Assembly (NCBI RefSeq): GCF_017874425.1
Contig: NZ_JAGGLL010000005.1
Coordinates: 1 to 64,000, forward strand
Direction: 5' to 3'
DNA length: 64,000 bases
Source: Clostridium punense
GTDB lineage: Bacteria; Bacillota; Clostridia; Clostridiales; Clostridiaceae
In this document: positions 29,784 to 38,164 of the stretch, piece by piece
How positions within the stretch are numbered: the stretch's first letter is position 1
Layout of the letters: every line of letters starts with the position of its first letter
Translations under genes and position numbers: made by a program
The notes under the pieces: model-generated
The model's database searches: none
Seen by the model: only the letters and a program-made list of their open reading frames with translations
What the model was told of the DNA's origin: nothing

Positions 29784-29872
29784 GTGTACACCTACCTTTC
29801 TATCTCCTTTAAACAAACTAGATTCAACTCTACTTTACTATGACTATATAGGTTTCCATGATGAAACTTATA

Positions 29873-30484
29873 TTATTCATCCTTGTTTCTCCCCTTCTCA
29901 TACTGCTCTTTATATAAAAAGAAGCATTTTGGGCATAAGGCTTCATACTCCACATTATCTTCCTTGTCTATAGCAATTTGCTCGCCTTCAAAAACAAACT
30001 TTCCATTTATTAGCCTTCCATTTAATAAAGCTTTCTTACCACATTTACAAATGGTTTTAAGCTCCTCTAGGCTGTGAGCCAATAATAGTAGTCTTTCACT
30101 TCCTTCAAAGCCATTCATTTGAAAGTCTGTTCTAAGACCATAGCATATTGTTGGTATATTTAAAGTTACTGCAATTTCAAATAACTCATCTATTTGATGT
30201 TTTTTAAAAAACTGCACTTCATCTCCTAATATGCAGTCAATATTTCCATTTTCTTTTATATATTGAGATACCTTTTCAAGTACATTTTCCTCACCATCTA
30301 AAAGCAAATCAACCTGTCGTGTAACCCCTAACCTTGAAACTACCTTATTTCCACCTTTAGTATCTGTCTTTGGCTTTATAATTAAAATCTTCATACCTCT
30401 CTCTTCATAATTATGTGCCACCTGTAAAAGGTTTGTTGATTTCCCACAATTCATTGCACCATATCTAAAATATAATTTACTCAT
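29873..30484 (-). CDS. tdk: Thymidine kinase (type II)
   Basis: 203 aa. Phosphorylates thymidine to TMP in nucleotide salvage. P-loop GAMNCGKSTNLLQ, DEVQFF (Walker B-like), YGLRTDFQMNGFEGSERLLLLA (lasso) and a zinc site CKCGKKAL...CPKC. ATG at 30484 with GGAGGATTAAC; the reading frame stays open 22 codons upstream but lacks a ribosome site. Confidence 0.95.
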   Translation of the reverse strand: MSKLYFRYGAMNCGKSTNLLQVAHNYEERGMKILIIKPKTDTKGGNKVVSRLGVTRQVDLLLDGEENVLEKVSQYIKENGNIDCILGDEVQFFKKHQIDELFEIAVTLNIPTICYGLRTDFQMNGFEGSERLLLLAHSLEELKTICKCGKKALLNGRLINGKFVFEGEQIAIDKEDNVEYEALCPKCFFLYKEQYEKGRNKDE

Positions 30485-30826
30485 GTTAATCCTCCATAGC
30501 TTCAAGATATAATATATGTATATTTTATAAGAAATCTTTTGGTTTATCAAATTATATTTATATATAGATAACCAAAGTCATTCCTTTCTTATGTGCTAAT
30601 TTACCTTCATCCTCTTAAAGACTTTAAAGATAAATAGGCAAAATTCCCAACTTAGAATCCTATATAAATCCTATCTTGAAATTATACTTCAACTATTCAC
30701 AGCTTCTATGTGATTTTATTTATGAAAAATTTTATCCATAATCTACTACTTATAGCTAATCATGTGTAAACTATTTATTTTTACACTGAAATTCACAATT
30801 TTCCGCAATAAATAGTGAGGTTTATG
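30485..30826. other. Divergent gap between tdk and rpmE
   Basis: AT-rich, with no gene or clear structure seen apart from the rpmE promoter at its right end. Confidence 0.3.
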
Positions 30827-30855
30827 TTGACCAATATAGGACCTTGTGCTATAAT
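30827..30855 (+). promoter_or_regulatory. Sigma-A promoter of rpmE
   Basis: TTGACC (30827-30832), 17-base spacer and TATAAT (30850-30855), 51 bases before the rpmE start. Confidence 0.85.
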
Positions 30856-30906
30856 TTAGAAGTTGACAATACGGGTATATATGTAATTTCGAAAGAGGTG
30901 AAAGAT

Positions 30907-31119
30907 ATGCAAGAAGGATTACATCCAAATTATAGCCATGAAACAGTAGTTAAGTGTGCATGCGGAAACACTTTTACAACTGGTTCTGTTAAAGGTGAGT
31001 TAAAAGTAGAAATTTGTTCTAAATGTCATCCATTCTTCACTGGTAAGCAAAAAGTTGTTGATGCTGGTGGAAGAGTTGATAAGTTCATGAAGAAATTTAA
31101 TCTTAAAAACGAAGAATAA
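30907..31119 (+). CDS. rpmE: 50S ribosomal protein L31, zinc-binding type
   Basis: 70 aa. The four zinc ligands Cys17, Cys19, Cys37 and Cys40 are present, so this is the zinc-containing form. ATG at 30907 has AAAGAGGTGAAAG upstream and matches the usual MQEGLHPNY start. Single-gene unit with its own promoter and terminator, divergent from tdk. Confidence 0.97.
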   Translation: MQEGLHPNYSHETVVKCACGNTFTTGSVKGELKVEICSKCHPFFTGKQKVVDAGGRVDKFMKKFNLKNEE

Positions 31120-31131
31120 TTAGACTTTAAT

Positions 31132-31157
31132 AAGGAGAAGGAAACTTCTCCTTTTTT
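31132..31157 (+). terminator. Terminator of rpmE
   Basis: AAGGAGAAG-GAAA-CTTCTCCTT with a GNRA-like loop and a T-run. Confidence 0.93.
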
Positions 31158-31443
31158 GCATTTGCAATATAATAAAAACTAAGACCTTAACCTTACTTGA
31201 ATCACTCTTGGCACCCTTAATACTTCATGGGTGCATAAGGTAAATTTTCACTTTATAATCCTAAAAATTCTAATTAAGGCAATATATTTCTCAATTTCCT
31301 CTAATTTAATAGGTTAATTAATTTGAATCAGCACACAATAATAACACTTAGTTGATAATCATTAATTAAGAGTTATTAATTAATGACTATTGATTAATTA
31401 ATCTTATAAACTTTATGGTTTATATCAAAAGGAGGAATTCCCA
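31158..31443. other. Gap upstream of the SASP gene
   Basis: No gene. Between about 31361 and 31403 several ATTAATTA-type words form overlapping inverted repeats. A forespore promoter is expected here, but I found no convincing sigma-G match. Confidence 0.35.
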
Positions 31444-31641
31444 ATGGCAAATAACAGTAATAACAGAGCATTAGTTCCAGAAGCAAAAGAAGGTTTAAAC
31501 AGATTTAAAATGGAAGCTGCTAAAGAAGTGGGAGTTAACTTAAAAGAAGGCTACAATGGAGACCTAACTTCAAGAGAAGCAGGATCAGTAGGCGGACAAA
31601 TGGTTAAAAGAATGGTAGAATCTTACGAAAGAAATTTATAA
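31444..31641 (+). CDS. Small acid-soluble spore protein, alpha/beta type
   Basis: 65 aa DNA-binding protein that coats spore DNA. The GPR cleavage region (KMEAAKEVGVNL) and the second signature (LTSREAGSVGGQMVKRMVE) are intact. ATG with AAAAGGAGGAATTCCC upstream. Single-gene unit with terminator. Confidence 0.96.
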   Translation: MANNSNNRALVPEAKEGLNRFKMEAAKEVGVNLKEGYNGDLTSREAGSVGGQMVKRMVESYERNL

Positions 31642-31661
31642 TCACAATTTATAACTAAAAG

Positions 31662-31697
31662 AAAAAGCTGCAGGAAGACCTTTTCCTACAGCTTTTC
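31662..31697 (+). terminator. Terminator of the SASP gene
   Basis: AAAAGCTG-C-AGGAA pairs with TTCCT-A-CAGCTTTT, with one mismatch in the stem. Confidence 0.88.
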
Positions 31698-31802
31698 CTA
31701 TTTTATTAAAAATAATTTTCTTAAACCTCTTATTTCTCACTTTTAAAAACTTTTTACTGGAAAGTTCCACAACAAACGGATTTTCCTATCAACAATATTT
31801 CC

Positions 31803-34244
31803 CTATGCCATAGGCTTAAAGGTTTTTAATCTTAAAGCATTTAATAGTACTGATACTGAGCTAAAACTCATAGCAAGGGCTGCAATCATTGGATTTAATA
31901 ATGGTCCTCCAAGGGCATAAAGTATTCCCATAGCCACTGGTATTCCCAAAGTATTGTACCCAAAAGCCCAGAATAAGTTTTGTTTAATGTTTGAAATTGT
32001 CTTTTTACTTAGCTGAATTGCTGTTGGTACATCCATTAGGTCACTTCTCATAAGCACTATGTCTGCTGATTCCATAGCTACATCTGTACCCGATCCAATT
32101 GCAATTCCGATGTCTGCTTGGGCAAGAGCTGGTGCATCATTAATTCCATCTCCAACCATAGCCACTTTTTTACCTTGGCTTTGAAGTTTTTTAACCTCAT
32201 TTGCTTTATCTTGAGGTAGTACTTCAGATATGGCCACATCAATTCCAACTTGTTTTGCAATAGCATCTGCTGTTCTTTTATTATCTCCAGTAAGCATAGC
32301 AACTTCTATTCCCATGGAGTGAAGCTTTTCAATAGCTTTTTTACTGCTTTCTTTTACTGTATCTGCCACCGCAATAATTCCCTTAAGTTCTTTATCAACG
32401 GCTACATACATTGGAGTTTTTCCTTCAGTAGCTAATCTATTTGATTCTTCCTCTAAAGCTTCAATAGAAATTTCACTTTCCACCATTAGCTTCTTATTTC
32501 CTAATAAAATATTTTTTTCGTCGATAGTAACTTCGATTCCCTTACCAGAGATAGCTTTAAAGTTAGTAGTTTTCTTAAATTCAATACCACTTTCTTCTGC
32601 ATGCTTAACAATAGCTTCTCCTAGAGGATGCTCCGAACCTTTTTCTGCACTAGCAGTAATTTGAAGTAATTCTTCTTTTGATATATTATTTACAACTATA
32701 TCTGTTACCTTTGGTTTACCTTCAGTAATAGTCCCTGTCTTATCAAATACCACTGTTTTAATTTTATGTGCAGTTTCTAAGGCTTCACCACTTTTAATTA
32801 GCACTCCATGCTCTGCGCCCTTACCAGTACCCACCATTATAGCTGTAGGTGTTGCAAGACCAAGAGCACAAGGACAAGCAATTACTAAAACTGAAATAAA
32901 TATAGTAAGAACAAATACTGGAGTTTCACCAGCAATAGCCCATGCTAGAGCTGAAAGAATTGCAATAGTAATAACTGTTGGTACAAAATATCCTGAAATT
33001 ATATCTGCCATCTTTGCAATTGGTGCCTTAGACCCTTGAGCATCCTCAACAAGTTTTATAATCTGTGCAAGAGCTGTGTCCTTACCAACTTTTGTAGCTT
33101 TATACTTTATAGACCCATTCTTGTTAATACTTGCTCCAATAACCTTAGAGCCTATAGTTTTCTCAACTGGCATACTCTCTCCCGTAAGCATAGATTCATC
33201 AATAGAAGTATTTCCTTCTACTACTTCTCCATCTACAGGTAACTTTTCCCCTGGCTTTACAAGAATTATATCTCCAACTTCTACATCATCTATAGAAATT
33301 TCTACTTCTTTTCCATCTCTAACTATAGTAGCAGTCTTTGGTGCAAGACCCATTAGTTTTTTGATAGCCTCAGAAGTTTTGCCTTTAGTTACAGACTCTA
33401 AATATTTACCCAAAGTAATTAGGGTTAATATAGTAGCTCCTGATTCAAAATACAGCTCATAGGCATAATCTACGTTGCCATTTAAAATTTGATATATAGC
33501 AAATAATCCAAATAAAAAAGCAGCCCAAGTTCCAATAGAAATTAAAGAATCCATATTAGGACTTCTCATTATTAATGATTTTAAACCAACCTTAAAAAAT
33601 TTCCAGCCCGCAATCATTACAGGTATAACCAAAATTAACTGCGACATAGCAAAGTTAATTGGGTTTTTCATTGGGTCAAAAAACTCTGGCAGCATATAGC
33701 CTAACATATGTGCCATAGATATATAAAGAAGAGGTAGAGTAAAGGCTGCAGAAACTAAAAATCTCTTCCATAAATTTTTAATCTCTCTCTCCTTATTTTC
33801 CTTATCCTTATCTACTGTAGTTTCTTCTTCACTTGCTTTATATCCTGCTTTCACTACAGCAGCCTTAATATCAGAAATTCTAAGCTTTGAAGGCTCATAG
33901 GTTACGGTAAGCTTTTCTGTTGCTAAGTTTACATTTCCTTCAACCACTCCATCTAATTTCCTTACAGCTGACTCCACAGCCTTAGCACAAGAGGCTCAAG
34001 TCATTCCTCCAACTTTAATGGTTGCTGTGGTGGTTTCTACAGATGCAGTGTATCCAGCCTTTGTTATAGCTGCACTTATAGCATCCAAGTTTGTTTTACT
34101 TTCATCAAAGGTCACTGTAAGTTTTTCTGTTGCTAAATTTACGCTTGCCTCATTAACTCCATCTACCTTTTTAGAAGCACGCTCTACAGCCTTAGCACAA
34201 GCTGCACAAGTCATGCCTTGTATTTTAAGCATCTTACTTTCCAT
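31803..34244 (-). CDS. copA: Copper-exporting P1B ATPase, in-frame UGA at a metal-binding Cys (candidate selenoprotein)
   Basis: Read through the UGA at 33996-33998, the frame encodes 813 residues, the normal length for a CopA with two HMA domains. HMA 1 has GMTCAAC (Cys13, Cys16). HMA 2 reads GMT-UGA-ASC, so residue 83 replaces the first metal-binding Cys and Cys86 is kept. The rest is intact: TGES (about 354), CPC (457-459) in the membrane metal path, DKTG (501), a HPLGEA motif and [15 protein letters not shown] at 34244 has AAAGGAG upstream. It exports Cu(I) from the cytoplasm. Either UGA is decoded as selenocysteine (see the hairpin at 33961-33985) or a point mutation splits the gene; a GTG restart at 33977 has no proper ribosome site. 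Probably cotranscribed with the upstream lipoprotein. Confidence 0.85.
33961..33985 (-). promoter_or_regulatory. SECIS-like hairpin after the copA UGA
   Basis: Counting the U of UGA as 1, GGCUG (18-22) pairs with CAGCU (29-33, one G-U) around loop UGGAGU (23-28); UA/UA pairs below an A-G mismatch extend the stem. The loop starts 19 bases after the UGA and has G as its second base. This fits the bacterial SECIS rule as I remember it (loop 16-37 bases away, early G). The matching place in HMA 1 of the same gene cannot form this stem. Confidence 0.55.
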
Positions 34245-34286
34245 TTTAAAATCTCCTTTCATTTGCAATTCAAAGCCTTATAACTT

Positions 34287-34412
34287 AGACATCCTCACAA
34301 ATAAGCAAATCAGCATCCTTGTCTATTTTGTGTTATACTGCATCAACAAGTTCCCTAGATAGTTCTACCGCTCTAAGGAACTTGTATCTTTTGCTATTTA
34401 TTTTACAATGCC
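34287..34412. repeat. MITE-like element, copy E (126 bp)
   Basis: Contains GTCTATTTTGTGTTATACTG with diverged tips (AGACATCCTCACAAATAAGC and TATTTATTTTACAATGCCT). It separates copA from the lipoprotein gene, which are otherwise likely cotranscribed. Confidence 0.7.
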
Positions 34413-34444
34413 TCTGTGAAAATATCTTTCACCGCTTTCACTTA

Positions 34445-35137
34445 TTACTTATTTTCAGATACCTTAAACTCTTTCACTAAGGTATTATTCTCCTTACTAT
34501 ACGCCCATCCTTCTCCAGAAATTTTATTTATATCAAGACCTGCTTTAATTAAAGGCTCTGCCTTTAAAGTAAATATAATATCTGAAGGATTTTCACCTAA
34601 CTTCTCAGTCCAGTTAACTCTGTAACCTTCTGCTAAGTTTAAGGCATAACTCTTGGAGTTTGCATCATAGCTTACTGGCACTTCTTGAACCTTTAGTAAT
34701 CTTTTAAAGGCATCTTCAGCTCCATTTGAGTTTTGTTTCTTATCATTTAAGTTGTAAGGTTTAATTAATAAGTTTGGGGTCTCCATCCCCCCCTCATTGG
34801 CTGCTGGCTTAAATACAAGCTCCTTTGAATCAATTTTAGTAACATCTACTCCAGCTTTTGTAAATTGGTCTGCAGGAACTACCATAGCAAAATCTATTTC
34901 ATTGGCTGAAGTATCTTTAGTCCATTCGAACTTTTCTCCTGTAGGAAGCTTAAGTCCCCAGTGAGATAATTCTGCATGAAAACCTATTTCCTTCTTATTT
35001 TCTTTTATTATATTTACAAAAGACTCTGATGCCTTAACCTTTGTTTCATCTACATTTCCTTTATTTCCACAACCTGTTGCAGTAAGTGCAACCCCTAAAA
35101 TTATAGTACTTATAACAACTGCTTTGGTTTTTAACAT
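34445..35137 (-). CDS. Lipoprotein with an internally duplicated domain, copper locus
   Basis: 230 aa. Signal peptide with lipobox ATGC, so the mature protein is lipid-anchored at about Cys23. Two similar segments follow: HWGLKLPTGEKFEWTKDTSANEIDFAMVVPADQFTKAGVDVTKI and YALNLAEGYRVNWTEKLGENPSDIIFTLKAEPLIKAGLDINKI. I recognise no named family. The gene starts just downstream of a CsoR-type operator and precedes copA, so a role in extracytoplasmic copper handling is inferred. Confidence 0.75.
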   Translation of the reverse strand: MLKTKAVVISTIILGVALTATGCGNKGNVDETKVKASESFVNIIKENKKEIGFHAELSHWGLKLPTGEKFEWTKDTSANEIDFAMVVPADQFTKAGVDVTKIDSKELVFKPAANEGGMETPNLLIKPYNLNDKKQNSNGAEDAFKRLLKVQEVPVSYDANSKSYALNLAEGYRVNWTEKLGENPSDIIFTLKAEPLIKAGLDINKISGEGWAYSKENNTLVKEFKVSENK

Positions 35138-35159
35138 AAATGTATCCTCCTAATCTCCC

Positions 35160-35176
35160 TACCCCCTCGGGGGGTG
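35160..35176. promoter_or_regulatory. CsoR-type copper operator
   Basis: TACCCCCTCGGGGGGTG is a GC-rich palindrome in very AT-rich surroundings and matches the TACCC-N4-GGGTA style of CsoR sites. It lies 23 bases before the lipoprotein start, close to its likely transcription start, and in the divergent region of the 613-aa protein. No csoR gene is in the window. Confidence 0.65.
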
Positions 35177-35340
35177 TCTATGAATATAGCTTATCATGAA
35201 TTTATGAATTTTTTATGGATAAATTGATAATTTAAAAGATTTTTTTCTTCATCTTTACATAAAATCTACATAAAATTTATGTATATTATTATTAACTAAA
35301 TTCAAGGTACTTATTAATTTTTATATGAGAGGTGAGAGAT

Positions 35341-37182
35341 TTGTCAATAAAAACTATAAATATTAAGGTAGGAAATATGGTGTGTACTTCCTGTGAAGCC
35401 TTAATCACAGATGAAATCAATGAACTAACGGGAATTTTAGAAGTTAAAGCCAGCTATAAGAAATCTTCAGTTTTTGTAAAATTCGATGATTCAGCTTGCT
35501 CTTATGCTAAAATATGCTCAGCAATCGAAAAAGCCGGCTACTCTATTGAGTCTGACTTAGCAAAGGATAATAAATCTTCAGATAAACCTTCAGAATACTT
35601 ATCAATTATTGGAGTTGTTCTAATTGCCTTTATAATTATAAGGCTAAGCCAAAACTCTGGTGCCTTTGATATGAGCTCTAAACTAGGAGCAAATACTACC
35701 TATTTCATGCTATTTGTTGTAGGGTTACTTACTTCCTTGCACTGTGTTGGAATGTGCGGCGGTATAATGATGTCTCAAAGTATTACCACCATTGCTAAGA
35801 GCAAGGTTGATTCTATAAAACCTTCCTTAATGTATAATCTAGGCAGAGTAATTTCTTATACAGTTTTAGGGGGTATCGTTGGAGCCTTGGGTTCTGTATT
35901 CTCCTTAACTCTTACAACTCAAGCTTCTATTGCAATAATTGCAGGTATCTTCATGGTAATTATGGGCTTTAACATGGCTGGTTTTTCAACCTTTAGAGGA
36001 CTTGCTATAAAGTTACCTTGGTCAAAATGCAATAGTAAAGGAAAGGGATCTACCCCCTTTGTTGTAGGTTTACTTAACGGCTTTATGCCTTGTGGTCCTC
36101 TTCAAACCATGCAGCTCTATGCCTTAGCTACAGGAAGCCCTATAAAAGGTGCCTTATCCATGTTTATATTTTCTATAGGAACAGTTCCACTAATGCTTGG
36201 CTTCGGATTAGTAGCTAATCTTATGAACCAAAATAACACTAAAAAATTAATGAAACTTAGCGGAATAATAGTAGTGGTCCTTGGTATTGTTATGTCTAAT
36301 CGAGGACTTACTCTTTTAGGAATTAACCTATCTCCTATGGCTCTTTTAAGTTCAAAAACCACTTCAGCAAATGTACAAATTACAGAAGAAAATAAGGCAA
36401 AAGTTGTTAATGGAGTGCAAGAAGTAAGGATTACTGCTGATGCTAGCGGGTATAATCCTAATGTAGTCTTTGTTCAAAAGGGAGTTCCCGCAAAATTAAT
36501 AGTAGAAGGAAAGACTATAACTTCTTGTAATAACGAAATTGTTATACCATCCATGAATAAAAGACAAAAGCTATCTAAAGGAGAAACTGTTATAGAATTT
36601 ACTCCTGGTAATGAAGATATTAACTATAGTTGTTGGATGGGAATGATTAGAGGTTTAATAAAGGTTGTTGACAATTTAGATACCATAAGTCAGTCTGATA
36701 TATCAGCTGCTCAAAACGCTGCTCCATCTTCTAATGCTGCTGGATGTTGCGGTGGAGGTGCTGCTAGTGGCACAGCTGCTCAAGAACCTACAATTTACGG
36801 AACAAATATATCTCAGGTTCCAACTGAAAGACTTATAAAAAAAGCTACAGTTTCTGGAGATATACAAAGTCTAACCGTCAAAGGAGTAGGGGCAGATTTC
36901 GAGCCACTAATGGTAGTGCTAAACAAAGGTATCAATGCAAAAATTGATTTTGATTTAAGCAAAATGGACTCTCCTGATGGAGAATATACTATATTAGATG
37001 TTGGTTATAATAAAGTAACTTCCTTTAAAATAACTAATTCAAAAGGTGAGTTTGAAAAACTATTCCAAAATCCCGGTACTTACTTAATTTTAAATAAAGA
37101 TCAGCTAGTATTGTTCTTCCAAGTTGTAGATGATGTAAATAAGGCAGATTTAGAACAACTTAGAACAGAATACATTTATTAG
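35341..37182 (+). CDS. HMA + TauE/SafE membrane + cupredoxin-like multidomain protein
   Basis: 613 aa. Residues 1-72 are an HMA domain (Cys15, Cys18). Residues 88-105 are hydrophobic and about 120-335 form a sulfite-exporter TauE/SafE (UreH/DsbD-like) bundle with HCVGMCGG (Cys135, Cys139) and MPCGP (Cys251). About 357-443 is a cupredoxin-like domain with candidate copper ligands Cys396, Cys431 and Met433. A linker with CCGGG leads to a second beta domain (about 482-600). Start TTG at 35341 with GAGAGGTGAG upstream; a GTG at 35332 overlaps that site. Probably moves or buffers copper across the membrane. Confidence 0.82.
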   Translation: MSIKTINIKVGNMVCTSCEALITDEINELTGILEVKASYKKSSVFVKFDDSACSYAKICSAIEKAGYSIESDLAKDNKSSDKPSEYLSIIGVVLIAFIIIRLSQNSGAFDMSSKLGANTTYFMLFVVGLLTSLHCVGMCGGIMMSQSITTIAKSKVDSIKPSLMYNLGRVISYTVLGGIVGALGSVFSLTLTTQASIAIIAGIFMVIMGFNMAGFSTFRGLAIKLPWSKCNSKGKGSTPFVVGLLNGFMPCGPLQTMQLYALATGSPIKGALSMFIFSIGTVPLMLGFGLVANLMNQNNTKKLMKLSGIIVVVLGIVMSNRGLTLLGINLSPMALLSSKTTSANVQITEENKAKVVNGVQEVRITADASGYNPNVVFVQKGVPAKLIVEGKTITSCNNEIVIPSMNKRQKLSKGETVIEFTPGNEDINYSCWMGMIRGLIKVVDNLDTISQSDISAAQNAAPSSNAAGCCGGGAASGTAAQEPTIYGTNISQVPTERLIKKATVSGDIQSLTVKGVGADFEPLMVVLNKGINAKIDFDLSKMDSPDGEYTILDVGYNKVTSFKITNSKGEFEKLFQNPGTYLILNKDQLVLFFQVVDDVNKADLEQLRTEYIY

Positions 37183-37249
37183 AGAATAAATTACACTTTC
37201 TCCAATATTGGTTAACCTTGGTCTAACTTTTCACTTGAAATTCTATGAA

Positions 37250-37300
37250 GAAATACCCAATAAGTAGTATTTTTACACTACTTATTGGGTATTTCTTTTT
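37250..37300 (+). terminator. Terminator of the multidomain copper protein gene
   Basis: A 19-bp perfect stem (GAAATACCCAATAAGTAGT and its complement), an 8-base loop and a T-run. Confidence 0.93.
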
Positions 37301-37337
37301 AGTCTTAAATATTTATTTTAAGTTAAAGATATTTAAT

Positions 37338-37664
37338 TTATTCTTTCTCGTTGCTAACTGTTTTTTCATAGATTACCTTCCCCACTCTATCAATATGGGC
37401 CTTTAGCTCATCATGATTTAAATGCGTATAATCTATTATATCAAATAAATATGGTAAAGGTCCTCGATCTTCTAGTAAGGAATGTAATTTTGACATAACA
37501 TCAAAATTTACCTTATCTCCCATAATAGCTATATCAATATCAGAACCAGCTTTATAGTTTCCTTTAGCCCTCGAACCAAAAATAACAGCTTTTTCGATCT
37601 CATTAAACTCACTTACTTTTTTTATTATATAACTTAAATCAAATTCTTTTAATCCAAAATCCAT
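37338..37664 (-). CDS. MntA-like nucleotidyltransferase antitoxin (MNT)
   Basis: 108 aa minimal nucleotidyltransferase. The active site GSRAKGNYKAGSDID (Gly30-Asp44) is exactly the GSX10DXD motif of MntA. In known systems MntA adds AMP units to a Tyr of the HEPN toxin and silences it. Starts 3 bases after the HEPN gene. Confidence 0.85.
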   Translation of the reverse strand: MDFGLKEFDLSYIIKKVSEFNEIEKAVIFGSRAKGNYKAGSDIDIAIMGDKVNFDVMSKLHSLLEDRGPLPYLFDIIDYTHLNHDELKAHIDRVGKVIYEKTVSNEKE

Positions 37665-37666
37665 TG

Positions 37667-38056
37667 TTATCCCTCTAATTTGCCTAACAACTCTTTAATT
37701 ACTGGATAATAACTTATTTTTATTAATTGCTCTGCTTGCTTTGCAACTTCCTCATCATAGGTATGTGCCATTAAATTCCTTTTTTCTAAGGCATCAATCC
37801 ATATATGTCCATCAGTAAGCAATTCAATTTGGAAAGCCGTTTGAATGGTAGCTCTCGGACTTTTCACTTCGTAACCTTCAAATTCTAAGTAATCCTTCAT
37901 TGTTTTCCATGCTAATTCAAAAGTGTACTCAAAGCATTGAATTAATCCTTGTACTTCAAATTTATTAAGACTATCTTTTTCTATAAACTCAGTTAATTGA
38001 GTTGTTGCTTTTTTGAAGTTTGAAAGTCTTTGCTTCCAACGTATATCTTGATTCAT
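37667..38056 (-). CDS. HepT-like HEPN toxin
   Basis: 129 aa all-helical protein of the nucleotidyltransferase-substrate-binding (HI0074/HepT) type. RNLMAHTY (Arg93, His98, Tyr100) is the RX4HXY motif that forms the RNase site and carries the Tyr modified by MntA. ATG at 38056 with AGTAGGTG upstream. It forms a two-gene unit with the MNT gene, between the copper locus and rho. RNase or tRNA targeting is inferred from the family. Confidence 0.83.
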   Translation of the reverse strand: MNQDIRWKQRLSNFKKATTQLTEFIEKDSLNKFEVQGLIQCFEYTFELAWKTMKDYLEFEGYEVKSPRATIQTAFQIELLTDGHIWIDALEKRNLMAHTYDEEVAKQAEQLIKISYYPVIKELLGKLEG

Positions 38057-38164
38057 ACATAACACCTACTTTTAACCAATTTAACTATACTCTCCACCAG
38101 TGATAGATTCTTGGAAAAATCCTATAGAGCGAACTAGTACTACCTTTATTATCCTATACTTACA

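Noticed and set aside
33076-33462. 128-codon plus-strand reading frame
   Set aside because: Antisense to the copA ATPase core; a codon-bias shadow.
31803-34268. Two separate genes: a small copper chaperone (33996-34268) and an ATPase starting at GTG 33977
   Set aside because: The frame is continuous across the UGA, the split falls inside an HMA motif, and the GTG has no properly spaced ribosome site. It stays as the fallback if no selenocysteine machinery exists.
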